Below are positions 1-5,357 of a stretch of DNA of 5,357 bases, piece after piece. Origin of the DNA: Candidatus Acidiferrales bacterium (lineage in GTDB: Bacteria; Acidobacteriota; Terriglobia; Acidiferrales; UBA7541). Within the stretch, counting starts at the first letter, position 1. Each line of letters opens with the position of its first letter. Where the stretch lies: positions 1-5,357 of the forward strand of contig CATPAM010000058.1 in assembly GCA_955651735.1 (NCBI GenBank), in the 5' to 3' direction. Made by a program: the position numbers and the translations under genes. The notes under the pieces are model-generated. The model saw only the letters and a list, made by a program, of their open reading frames with translations. It ran no database searches and had not been told where the DNA came from.

Positions 1-2
1 CC

Positions 3-35
3 GTTCGCGATCAGGACGACAATCAGGAACTCTGA
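3..35 (+). CDS. Possible C-terminal end of an upstream gene (partial)
   Basis: The frame starting at base 3 is open from the left edge and ends at TGA 33-35, giving a tail of about ten residues, VRDQDDNQEL. The stop overlaps the Shine-Dalgarno sequence of the next gene, which starts at base 45; this is typical of tightly packed, translationally coupled operons. The fragment is too short to show function. The other two forward frames are also open here and would run into the epimerase gene, so this frame is chosen only because its stop fits the junction so well. If real, it would probably be an operon partner of the epimerase, for example another sugar-nucleotide or glycosyl-transfer gene, but that is a guess. 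Confidence 0.35.
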   Translation, partial: VRDQDDNQEL

Positions 36-40
36 GGAGG
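34..40 (+). promoter_or_regulatory. Shine-Dalgarno site for the TTG-started epimerase gene
   Basis: GAGGAGG lies four bases before the TTG at 45-47. It decides the start: an in-frame TGA at 33-35 excludes any upstream start, and the protein begins directly with the Rossmann-fold strand MRFLITGG, so a later start would cut into the NAD-binding motif. Confidence 0.8.
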
Positions 41-44
41 ACGC

Positions 45-1043
45 TTGCGTTTTTTAATCACCGGCGGCGCCGGCTTCATCGGGTCTCATTTGGCCGAACA
101 CCTTCTGCAACGCGGTGACGCCGTCGCTCTGCTCGACAATTTGTCCACCGGCAGCATGGAAAATATCCGCCACCTGAAATCCTCCGAGGGCCTGTCCTAT
201 CACCTCGACAGCATCGAAAATCGTCAGTTGCTTGCCGAACTCGTGGACGACGCCGACGTCATCGTGCACCTCGCCGCCGCCGTGGGCGTTAAGCTCATCG
301 TCGAGAGTCCCGTCCGCACCATCGAGACCAACGTCAACGGCACCCAGCACGTCCTCGAGGCCGCCAGCAAGAAGCGCAAGGTTGTGGTCACTGCCTCCAC
401 TTCCGAGGTCTACGGAAAAAACACCAATGTGCCCTTCCATGAAAACGCCGACCTTGTCCTCGGCCCCACCACCAAGGGCCGTTGGAGTTACGCCGCATCG
501 AAAGCGCTCGATGAATTTCTAGCTTTGTCTTACTGGAAGGAAAAGAAGCTGCCCGTCATCGTCGTTCGCCTGTTCAACACCGTCGGCCCGCGCCAGACCG
601 GCCGTTACGGCATGGTGCTGCCGAACTTTGTCAAAGCGGCTTTGGACGGCAAACCCATCAGCGTCTACGGCAATGGCCGGCAGTCGCGCTGTTTTTGCGA
701 TGTGCGCGATACGGTGGAAGCTCTCGCTCGCCTGATCGATACACCTCGTTCTGTCGGCGAAGTCATCAACGTCGGCAACACCGAAGAAATTTCTATCGAA
801 GCGCTCGCTCGTCTCGTGAAGGAACGCACGCGCAGCTCTTCACCCATCGAGTTTATTCCCTACGATCGGGCCTACGAGCCTGGCTTCGAAGACATGATGC
901 GCCGCGTTCCCTCGATCGAAAAGCTGCAAGCCCTCACCGGCTTCCGCCCGCAAACCCCGCTAAATGAAATCATCGACCGAGTAACCGCCTACTTCCAATC
1001 CAAATCCGAACCCGCCCATCACGCCGCAACATCCGCTGTCTAG
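45..1043 (+). CDS. NAD-dependent nucleotide-sugar epimerase/dehydratase (extended SDR)
   Basis: A 332-residue cytoplasmic enzyme of the extended short-chain dehydrogenase/reductase family, which converts nucleotide-activated sugars (4-epimerases, 4,6-dehydratases, UDP-glucuronate decarboxylases). Visible features: the NAD-binding glycine motif GGAGFIGS at residues 7-14; D31 after the second strand, expected to bind the adenosine ribose; the catalytic Ser/Thr region TASTS around 116-120; and the YAASK motif with catalytic Y149 and K153. The substrate-domain signature RLFNTVGPRQ spans 175-184, followed by a GNGRQSRCFCDVRD segment at 209-222 where relatives have a G-x-G-x-Q-x-R-x-F pattern. Length is normal for the family. 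The start is TTG, fixed by an adjacent Shine-Dalgarno site and an in-frame stop just upstream. The substrate cannot be read from the sequence; UDP-glucose 4-epimerase-like and UDP-glucuronate-decarboxylase-like roles are both possible. The likely role is making precursors for surface polysaccharide. The last dozen residues are a probably disordered tail. Confidence 0.93.
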   Translation: MRFLITGGAGFIGSHLAEHLLQRGDAVALLDNLSTGSMENIRHLKSSEGLSYHLDSIENRQLLAELVDDADVIVHLAAAVGVKLIVESPVRTIETNVNGTQHVLEAASKKRKVVVTASTSEVYGKNTNVPFHENADLVLGPTTKGRWSYAASKALDEFLALSYWKEKKLPVIVVRLFNTVGPRQTGRYGMVLPNFVKAALDGKPISVYGNGRQSRCFCDVRDTVEALARLIDTPRSVGEVINVGNTEEISIEALARLVKERTRSSSPIEFIPYDRAYEPGFEDMMRRVPSIEKLQALTGFRPQTPLNEIIDRVTAYFQSKSEPAHHAATSAV

Positions 1044-1066
1044 AAATAACCTTTGTCCATCGTAGC

Positions 1067-1083
1067 GGCGCAAATTCTGCGCC
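1067..1083 (+). terminator. Hairpin just downstream of the epimerase, possible terminator
   Basis: GGCGCA (1067-1072) and TGCGCC (1078-1083) form a perfect 6-bp GC-rich stem with a five-base AATTC loop, beginning 24 bases after the epimerase stop. The following bases, AGCTTTGGG, contain only a short T run, so this is a weak intrinsic terminator at best. It could instead be a transcript 3'-end stabiliser or part of a dispersed repeat. Confidence 0.35.
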
Positions 1084-1105
1084 AGCTTTGGGAGTGCGGC
1101 AGTCT

Positions 1106-1123
1106 TGTTTACCCTGTTTACCC
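1106..1123 (+). repeat. Tandem 9-bp direct repeat
   Basis: TGTTTACCC occurs twice back to back (1106-1114 and 1115-1123), inside the arms of the long inverted repeat. Its function is unknown; such short duplications can arise by replication slippage or form the core of an intergenic repeat unit. Confidence 0.7.
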
Positions 1124-1124
1124 C

Positions 1125-1145
1125 GAGCTTCGAGGGGAGCTTCGA
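1125..1145 (+). repeat. GAGCTTCGA direct repeat, copies three bases apart
   Basis: GAGCTTCGA is present at 1125-1133 and again at 1137-1145. It begins one base after the TGTTTACCC tandem repeat, so two different 9-bp duplications sit next to each other in about 40 bases of non-coding DNA. Confidence 0.7.
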
Positions 1146-1241
1146 AGGGCTGCCGCTTTTCAGGCGTAAGCGCAAACTCGAAATGCGCCCGTAAACCGCA
1201 TACGGCCACCCATTTGCCGGTTTGCTGTTCTCCGCTGCGCT

Positions 1242-1260
1242 CTTCGTTCGACGAACGGAG
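1242..1260. repeat. Palindrome CGTTCG-A-CGAACG
   Basis: CGTTCG (1245-1250) and CGAACG (1252-1257) are perfect inverted repeats around a single A. Two more matching pairs outside one mismatch extend the symmetry to 1242-1260. As RNA it would give a short stem with a three-base loop, but no T run follows on either strand, so it is not an obvious terminator. Such symmetry also suits a dimeric DNA-binding protein, yet no promoter or divergent gene is nearby to support an operator. Confidence 0.5.
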
Positions 1261-1454
1261 TATGATCGATACGCCATGAGACCCAAAGGAATGCAAGCGC
1301 TGGTTGACCTTCGGAAACACCGTCGCGATTTGCCCGACTCGACGACATATGTGCGCCGACTTCGAACAGGAAACGTCTGCCCAGAATCTCTTCCTGCTCT
1401 CGGTCTTGATTGACCTCCTGTAACCAGAAGTAGGGCCGCCTCTTACTTAGCATT

Positions 1455-3386
1455 CTACAAGTAGCGGTCGAACCACGCCACCGTTCGCGTAATCGCGTCG
1501 ATTTGGTTCTCCCGCTTCGCGAAGCCATGCCCTTCTTGCGGATAGAAGTGGGAATCCACTGTCTTCCCAGTTTCCTTGTAGATGGCCACAACCTGCTCCG
1601 CTTCTTCCTTTGGCACGCGGATGTCGTTTTCACCCTGTAGCACGAGTAGCGGCGCTTTCGCTTGCCGAATGAACTTGATCGGCGAAGCGTTCTCGTAAAC
1701 TTCGCGGTCTTTCACCGGGTCGCCCAGCAGCGATTTCTCGTATTCTTGCAGGAACGGGTCTTCGTGCTCGAGCATAGTGATCCAGTTGATAATGCCGTAT
1801 TGCTCTACCGCCGCGGCCCACAGCTCCGGCCTCTTTCCGATGGCCATCAGCGTCATGTAGCCGCCGTAGGAACCGCCGGTGATGCCGATCTTCTTCTCGT
1901 CCACGAAGCCGGTCGCCGCTAGGAACTTTGCCGCATACACCTCATCATCCAGGTCGCCGCCGCCCAGGTCCTTCACGTTGGCCTTCTGAAAGTCCATGCC
2001 ATAACCTGTCGAACCTCGCACGTTGGGCGCGATGCACACGTACCCGCGTGAGGCCAGCGCCGCCGCAAAGCGGTTGAACGAGTCCACCGTCTGTCCGGTC
2101 GGCCCGCCGTGCGGCAGCACAATTCCCGGATTCGAGCCGTCGCGCTTCAGATTGTACGGCACCCACAGGAATGCACTGATGATCTTCCCGTCGAAGCTTT
2201 TGTAGTGTACGAGTTGCGAAGGCGGCAGTTTCGCCGCCGCTAGGCTTGCAATCGTGCTGAAGGTGAGCTGCGTCGCGCGCTTTGCCGCAGGGTCATAAAC
2301 CCACAAATCCCCCGGCTGCGTCGAGCTTTGGTGGCTGACCAGTACGCGCCTTCCATCCGGCGAAAACGCGCCGGGGTTGCCCGAAAACCCATTCAGCCCT
2401 GGCGGCAGATTCAGCTTCGTCGCCTTTCCTGTCGCCGTCTCCGCCAGGTATGCATCCGTGTGCCCGTCTTCGTTCACCACGTATGTGAACCACTTCCCAT
2501 CCAGCGAAAACTCTCCCGCGTTCGCTTCCCATTTCAGATCCGTCACCCACGTCTGCTTCTTTGTCGTTGCGTCTAGCAGCGCAGCGTTTGGATACCCTCC
2601 GGGTCGGTCCGCCGTCACCAGCAGTGTTTTCCCGTCCGGCGAGACCGCCGCGGCAATCGTGCGGTTCTGCCCCTCATGCGGGGTCAATTCCTCTTTCTGA
2701 CCGGTCGTTGCGTCAACCCGATACACGCTGGCGTCTGTAAAGCCCGCATCGATTCGCGTCGCATACACTATTTTTCCGTCCGGGCTCCACAGATGCCCCG
2801 ACCACAGATGATCGGGCGTCGTTTCGTTCGTCAAATTCCGCACTGCCCGAGTGTTCCAATCCATCACCGCAACGTCCGTTACGGGCGCGGTTTTCTTTTT
2901 GTAGGAGATGGCAAGTTGCGTACCAGATGGCGACCATCTCGGCGACGTCTCCGAAATATCGTTGGTGTTCGTCAGGTTGACCGCTTTGCCGCCGCCGCTG
3001 GGAATCGCGAACAGGTCATAGATTTCCGCTCCGCCCCGGTCCGATTGATACAGGATCCACTTTCCGTCTGGTGACCAGATGGCTCCTCCCTGCCGGTCAT
3101 CCGACTGGCTGAGCTGAATCGGCCATCCCCCCGAGGCACTCACTTTCCAGAGATTGAACCGCCCCGTGAAATTCGAGGAGAACGCGATTTCCTTGCCGTC
3201 GGGCGACCACGCGCCGCCTCCCGTTGCTCGTGTGTAAAAGAGATCGTCAATCGGCACCGCTCCGGCGCCGGTCTCCTCCGCCGACGTGACTTTCCGCGGG
3301 TCGGTGATCTCGCGTGTGTCGGGTGACGTCGCCGCCAGTGACACCACGGCCGTCGCAAACACCAGCAATGCAAATCGAGTGCGCAC
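1455..3386 (-). CDS. Exported S9-family serine peptidase (prolyl oligopeptidase / acylaminoacyl-peptidase type)
   Basis: A 643-residue predicted periplasmic serine peptidase that would cleave oligopeptides or release N-terminal residues. Residues 1-19 look like a Sec signal peptide (MRTR, then a hydrophobic stretch ending near SLAA). The N-terminal half is a PD40-type beta-propeller with seven S-P-D-G-type motifs, at about residues 60, 104, 151, 200, 248, 293 and 341. The C-terminal half, from about 390, is an alpha/beta-hydrolase: PHGGP at 425-429 (oxyanion region), nucleophile S506 in GGSYGG, acid D588 in GENDIR, and H620 in EGHGF, so the full triad is present. Length is typical of bacterial members. 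The start is GTG at 3384-3386, with GGAGGT four bases upstream. It lies 29 bases after the PQQ-dehydrogenase stop and is probably cotranscribed with it. Exact specificity (dipeptidyl, acylaminoacyl or other) cannot be told from sequence alone. Confidence 0.95.
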   Translation of the reverse strand: MRTRFALLVFATAVVSLAATSPDTREITDPRKVTSAEETGAGAVPIDDLFYTRATGGGAWSPDGKEIAFSSNFTGRFNLWKVSASGGWPIQLSQSDDRQGGAIWSPDGKWILYQSDRGGAEIYDLFAIPSGGGKAVNLTNTNDISETSPRWSPSGTQLAISYKKKTAPVTDVAVMDWNTRAVRNLTNETTPDHLWSGHLWSPDGKIVYATRIDAGFTDASVYRVDATTGQKEELTPHEGQNRTIAAAVSPDGKTLLVTADRPGGYPNAALLDATTKKQTWVTDLKWEANAGEFSLDGKWFTYVVNEDGHTDAYLAETATGKATKLNLPPGLNGFSGNPGAFSPDGRRVLVSHQSSTQPGDLWVYDPAAKRATQLTFSTIASLAAAKLPPSQLVHYKSFDGKIISAFLWVPYNLKRDGSNPGIVLPHGGPTGQTVDSFNRFAAALASRGYVCIAPNVRGSTGYGMDFQKANVKDLGGGDLDDEVYAAKFLAATGFVDEKKIGITGGSYGGYMTLMAIGKRPELWAAAVEQYGIINWITMLEHEDPFLQEYEKSLLGDPVKDREVYENASPIKFIRQAKAPLLVLQGENDIRVPKEEAEQVVAIYKETGKTVDSHFYPQEGHGFAKRENQIDAITRTVAWFDRYL

Positions 3387-3390
3387 TTTG

Positions 3391-3396
3391 ACCTCC
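3391..3396 (-). promoter_or_regulatory. Shine-Dalgarno site for the S9 peptidase GTG start
   Basis: On the - strand GGAGGT precedes GTG by four bases, within the 29-base gap after the PQQ-dehydrogenase stop. It supports the GTG start, which also places a signal peptide directly at the N-terminus. Confidence 0.8.
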
Positions 3397-3415
3397 GGGC
3401 GAAACCTTATCTCAG

Positions 3416-5164
3416 TTATTTTGCAGAGTGCTCGGAATGAGTAGCGGCCGCCGCCGGCCCGTCCATCGCGCTATTCTGCGGCAGCGCAAAGGCGTAGAGC
3501 ACGTCTTGAACGGCAGCAATGAGGTACTGCCGTCCGTCGAGCTGGTAGGTCATCGGCGAGGCCACCATGCGACCGCCGGCATTGAGATGCCACAGAGTTT
3601 TTCCTGTGGCTGGATCGAGCGCCAGCAAATTGCCTGAAGTATCCGCGCTGAAGAGAATATGCCCGGCCGTGGTCAGAATTCCTGCGCCATTTTCGTCCTC
3701 ACCGGTTTCGTGGTTCCACACCACTTTGCCCGTGCGGTAGTCCAGTGCGCGTATCGTTGAGTTTGCCCACAGGTTGCGGTCCCGTCCTCCCCACCCCTCT
3801 GCTTTTCCCGTCACGGTCTGATAGTAGATGCTGAAGATCCGCCGCGCATTCACATAGAACAAGTTTGTCTGCGGATCAAAGCTCGGGGACATCCAATTCG
3901 TGGCTCCGTCCGAGCCGGGCTCGACGAGCGCGCCGTCCGGCGTCGGGGTTGCTTCCGGCTTGGCCATCGGGCGTCCATGCGCGTCAACTCCGGTAGCCCA
4001 TGTTTGGTCGATGAACGGCGCCGCAGCCAGATATTGTCCATTCGCTCGATCCAGCAGGAAGTAAAACCCGTTGCGGCTGGCCTGCGCGAGCAGTTTGCGC
4101 TTCTTGCCCTTGAATTCGGCGTCGAACAAAACCGGCGTCTCCACCGCGTCCCAGTCGTGCACGTCATGCGGTGAGGTCTGGAAATACCACGCCAGCTTTC
4201 CGGTGTCCGGGTTCAGCGCCACAATCGAACACGTATAAAGGTTATCGCCCGGGCGCCCTTCGCCGGCCAGCACCGGGTTGGGATTGCCTGTGCCCCAATA
4301 AAGTAAATTCAAGTCAGGATCGTACGTGCCGGTCATCCACGTCATTCCGCCGCCGTGCAAAATCGCATCGCTGTCTTTCGGCCAGGTCTCCGAGCCAGGC
4401 TGGCCGGGATCAGGATCGACATACCAAGTCCACTGCGTTTCTCCTGTATCCGGGTCAATGGACTTGAGATACCCGCGAACATCGGTGACGTCGCCGGAGA
4501 TGCCGGCGATCACATGGTTGCGGATCACTAGCGGCGCCATCGTCGAAAAATAGCCCAGCTTCACGTCCGCGAGTTCCACATCCCAACGCACCTTGCCGTC
4601 TTTGGCATCCAGGCAGACCAGGTGCGCGTCCGGCGTCGTGAAGTACAGCCAGTTCTTGTACATTCCCAGCCCGCGATGCCCGATGTGATCGCCCTCCGAT
4701 TGCCGCTGGTAATGCCAGATTTGGCGCCCAAACCGCGCATCCACCGCCCAAACATTGTCAGGCGCCGACAAATAAAGAATTCCGTTCACTTCCAGCGGCG
4801 TCGATTTAAGCACGTTCCCGCTGGTCCGAAATGCCCAGGTCAGTGTGAGCGAGCCGATGTTTTTCGCATTGATCTGGTCCAGCGTGCTGTAGCGCGCTCC
4901 AGAATAATCTCCGTTGTACGTCGGCCAGGTATCTGTCGCCGGCTTCAGCAGCGCCGCGGCGTCCAGCCCTTGCGCACGAGCGGGCCGCATTTGCGGGCCC
5001 AGAGCGGAAACTAGCAGCAGCAAAGTCATGAGCCTTACTTTTTCGCTGGCCGGGCAAATGTAGCTCACGCCCCTTGGCCTGAGGCTTTTCTTCAACACCA
5101 TCGAGATTGCCATTTCGAGCTCGCGGCCCATCGACTTGGTCGCGCCACAGAGGTAAGAAAGCAT
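3416..5164 (-). CDS. PQQ-dependent alcohol dehydrogenase-type quinoprotein (methanol/ethanol dehydrogenase family)
   Basis: A 582-residue exported quinoprotein expected to oxidise an alcohol or aldehyde in the periplasm with pyrroloquinoline quinone and a metal ion, passing electrons to a c-type cytochrome. Propeller-type D-x-x-T/D-G-x-x-x-W motifs recur near residues 186, 237, 318, 475 and 517. By alignment from memory with methanol dehydrogenases, W276 would stack on PQQ, N294 in GTGNP would bind the metal, D337 would be the catalytic base and R364 the active-site Arg. D339, two residues after D337, is the position linked to lanthanide use. The usual metal-binding Glu is not found in SGDVTDVRG (223-231), and the vicinal Cys pair is missing. 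There is no fused haem domain (no CxxCH). The ATG has AGGAG five bases upstream, but the likely signal peptide (hydrophobic 46-56, ARA near 62-64) sits behind 45 extra residues; M46 (codon 5027-5029) is an alternative start. Substrate unknown. Confidence 0.92.
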   Translation of the reverse strand: MLSYLCGATKSMGRELEMAISMVLKKSLRPRGVSYICPASEKVRLMTLLLLVSALGPQMRPARAQGLDAAALLKPATDTWPTYNGDYSGARYSTLDQINAKNIGSLTLTWAFRTSGNVLKSTPLEVNGILYLSAPDNVWAVDARFGRQIWHYQRQSEGDHIGHRGLGMYKNWLYFTTPDAHLVCLDAKDGKVRWDVELADVKLGYFSTMAPLVIRNHVIAGISGDVTDVRGYLKSIDPDTGETQWTWYVDPDPGQPGSETWPKDSDAILHGGGMTWMTGTYDPDLNLLYWGTGNPNPVLAGEGRPGDNLYTCSIVALNPDTGKLAWYFQTSPHDVHDWDAVETPVLFDAEFKGKKRKLLAQASRNGFYFLLDRANGQYLAAAPFIDQTWATGVDAHGRPMAKPEATPTPDGALVEPGSDGATNWMSPSFDPQTNLFYVNARRIFSIYYQTVTGKAEGWGGRDRNLWANSTIRALDYRTGKVVWNHETGEDENGAGILTTAGHILFSADTSGNLLALDPATGKTLWHLNAGGRMVASPMTYQLDGRQYLIAAVQDVLYAFALPQNSAMDGPAAAATHSEHSAK

Positions 5165-5169
5165 TCTGG

Positions 5170-5174
5170 CTCCT
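5170..5174 (-). promoter_or_regulatory. Shine-Dalgarno site for the quinoprotein ATG
   Basis: On the - strand AGGAG lies five bases before the ATG at 5162-5164, within the 27-base gap after the cytochrome stop. It favours this start over the internal ATG at 5027-5029, which has only a weak AAGG three bases upstream. Confidence 0.7.
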
Positions 5175-5191
5175 GTCTCTTTTCCGTTTCG

Positions 5192-5357
5192 CTACTTTAG
5201 TGTTTCCAGATAGGCGAAGAGGTTGTGAACATCCGCCTGCGTAAGCTTCTCGAGCAGTTCGCGATGTGCGGCCAGAGGATCCTGCAATTCCACCTTAACG
5301 CGATCGCGCTGGAAGGACCGATACCATCCCGAAGCGTCGCGCAACCCGATCACAAAG
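5192..5357 (-). CDS. C-terminal fragment of a probable c-type cytochrome, cut by the window edge
   Basis: Reading leftwards from the right edge, the frame from 5356 stays open for 54 codons to TAG at 5192-5194. The tail contains VIGLRDASGWYRSF near its start, DPLAAHRELLEKL in the middle, and ends in LTQADVHNLFAYLETLK. This final helix pattern (LT-x-AD-x-x-N-L-x-AYL-x-x-L) is typical of the last helix of class I cytochrome c domains. I also recall the D-A-S-G-W-Y-R-S and DPLAAH segments from cytochromes encoded beside PQQ dehydrogenases in Acidobacteriota, which cannot be checked here. The haem motif CxxCH would lie outside the window. The stop is 27 bases before the quinoprotein start, so the cytochrome is the natural electron acceptor for that enzyme and probably the preceding gene of the same operon. 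Confidence 0.75.
   Translation of the reverse strand, partial: FVIGLRDASGWYRSFQRDRVKVELQDPLAAHRELLEKLTQADVHNLFAYLETLK

Larger units (their letters stand above)
1096..1160 (+). terminator. Long inverted repeat followed by TTTT, possible terminator or structured repeat
   Basis: GCGGCAG (1096-1102) is the exact reverse complement of CTGCCGC (1150-1156), and TTTT follows at 1157-1160. Inside, CTT (1104-1106) can pair with AAG (1145-1147), and CCCC (1121-1124) with GGGG (1134-1137), so the segment could fold as one long interrupted hairpin. The T run directly after the stem suits termination of + strand transcription. The large interior is unusual for a standard intrinsic terminator, so a dispersed repeat unit is an equally good explanation. 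Confidence 0.3.
1044..1454. other. Intergenic region between convergent genes, rich in hairpins and short repeats
   Basis: These 411 bases separate the 3' end of the epimerase (+) from the 3' end of the S9 peptidase (-). I see no convincing gene. Visible elements are a 6-bp-stem hairpin just after the epimerase stop, a 7-bp inverted repeat spanning about 60 bases and followed by TTTT, a tandem 9-bp repeat, a GAGCTTCGA direct repeat, GCGCA (1170-1174) facing TGCGC (1184-1188), and a 13-bp palindrome near 1251. Close to the peptidase stop, AAGTA (1428-1432) faces TACTT (1444-1448), a weak candidate for its terminator. A short reading frame at 1276-1413 (46 codons from ATG) has no properly spaced ribosome binding site and no recognisable motif. 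The repeat density could reflect a dispersed intergenic repeat. Confidence 0.6.

Noticed and set aside
54..440. 128-codon minus-strand open frame inside the epimerase gene
   Set aside because: It lies opposite a gene with clear catalytic motifs; its Gly/Val/Asp-rich translation is typical of antisense frames in GC-rich DNA.
1276..1413. Short + strand reading frame of 46 codons (63 from an upstream start at 1222) in the intergenic gap
   Set aside because: No ribosome binding site at useful spacing (the nearest GGAG ends 15 bases upstream), no recognisable motif, and an Arg-rich composition like chance translation of GC-rich DNA. Homologues with conserved protein sequence would revive it.
1402..1415. 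GGTC/GACC inverted repeat as terminator for the peptidase transcript
   Set aside because: Only a four-base-pair stem and no T run on the - strand side.
960..1633. Minus-strand reading frames of 108-157 codons spanning the gap and the ends of both neighbouring genes
   Set aside because: They overlap real coding sequence at one end, have no family motif, and are Arg/Ser-rich as expected for frame shadows.
2676..3074. 132-codon + strand open frame inside the S9 peptidase gene, and similar frames at 4622-5014 inside the quinoprotein gene
   Set aside because: Antisense shadows of well-supported genes, with Arg-rich, motif-free translations.
1..5357. CRISPR arrays, tRNA or rRNA genes, insertion-sequence ends, transposase or phage genes
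   Set aside because: No regularly spaced repeats, no recognisable structural RNA, and no mobile-element coding sequence were seen; the only repeats are the short intergenic ones listed.

Overview
This 5,357-base, moderately GC-rich window reads as ordinary bacterial chromosome. Gene content suggests an Acidobacteriota-like soil or environmental bacterium: an exported PQQ-dependent dehydrogenase with a c-type cytochrome gene upstream, an exported S9 peptidase, and a nucleotide-sugar epimerase. This placement is inferred from gene families and style; no marker gene or rRNA is present to confirm it.

Layout. On the + strand, positions 3-35 look like the last codons of an unseen gene. Its TGA overlaps the ribosome binding site of an NAD-dependent sugar epimerase/dehydratase (45-1043) that starts at TTG. 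Next is a 411-base gap (1044-1454) between convergent genes. It has no convincing gene but is dense in inverted and direct repeats, some of them possible terminators. The rest of the window is on the - strand and reads from right to left: the C-terminal 54 residues of a probable c-type cytochrome (5192 to the window edge), a PQQ-dependent alcohol-dehydrogenase-type quinoprotein (3416-5164), and an S9 prolyl-oligopeptidase-type peptidase (1455-3386). Gaps between these three are only 27 and 29 bases, and both complete genes have a clear Shine-Dalgarno sequence in the gap, so they are probably cotranscribed from a promoter beyond the right edge.

How the genes may work together. The quinoprotein would oxidise an alcohol or aldehyde in the periplasm and pass electrons to the cytochrome encoded just upstream. 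The peptidase is also predicted to be exported, so all three products may act outside the cytoplasm, but no direct biochemical link between peptidase and dehydrogenase is evident. The epimerase belongs to a separate, oppositely oriented unit, probably for surface polysaccharide or glycan precursors.

The most interesting observation is the quinoprotein's metal-site pattern. It has the Asp-x-Asp motif (D337/D339) associated with lanthanide-using enzymes, but it lacks the vicinal Cys pair and appears to lack the canonical metal-binding Glu. I did not find a clearly new defence, mobile or RNA system.
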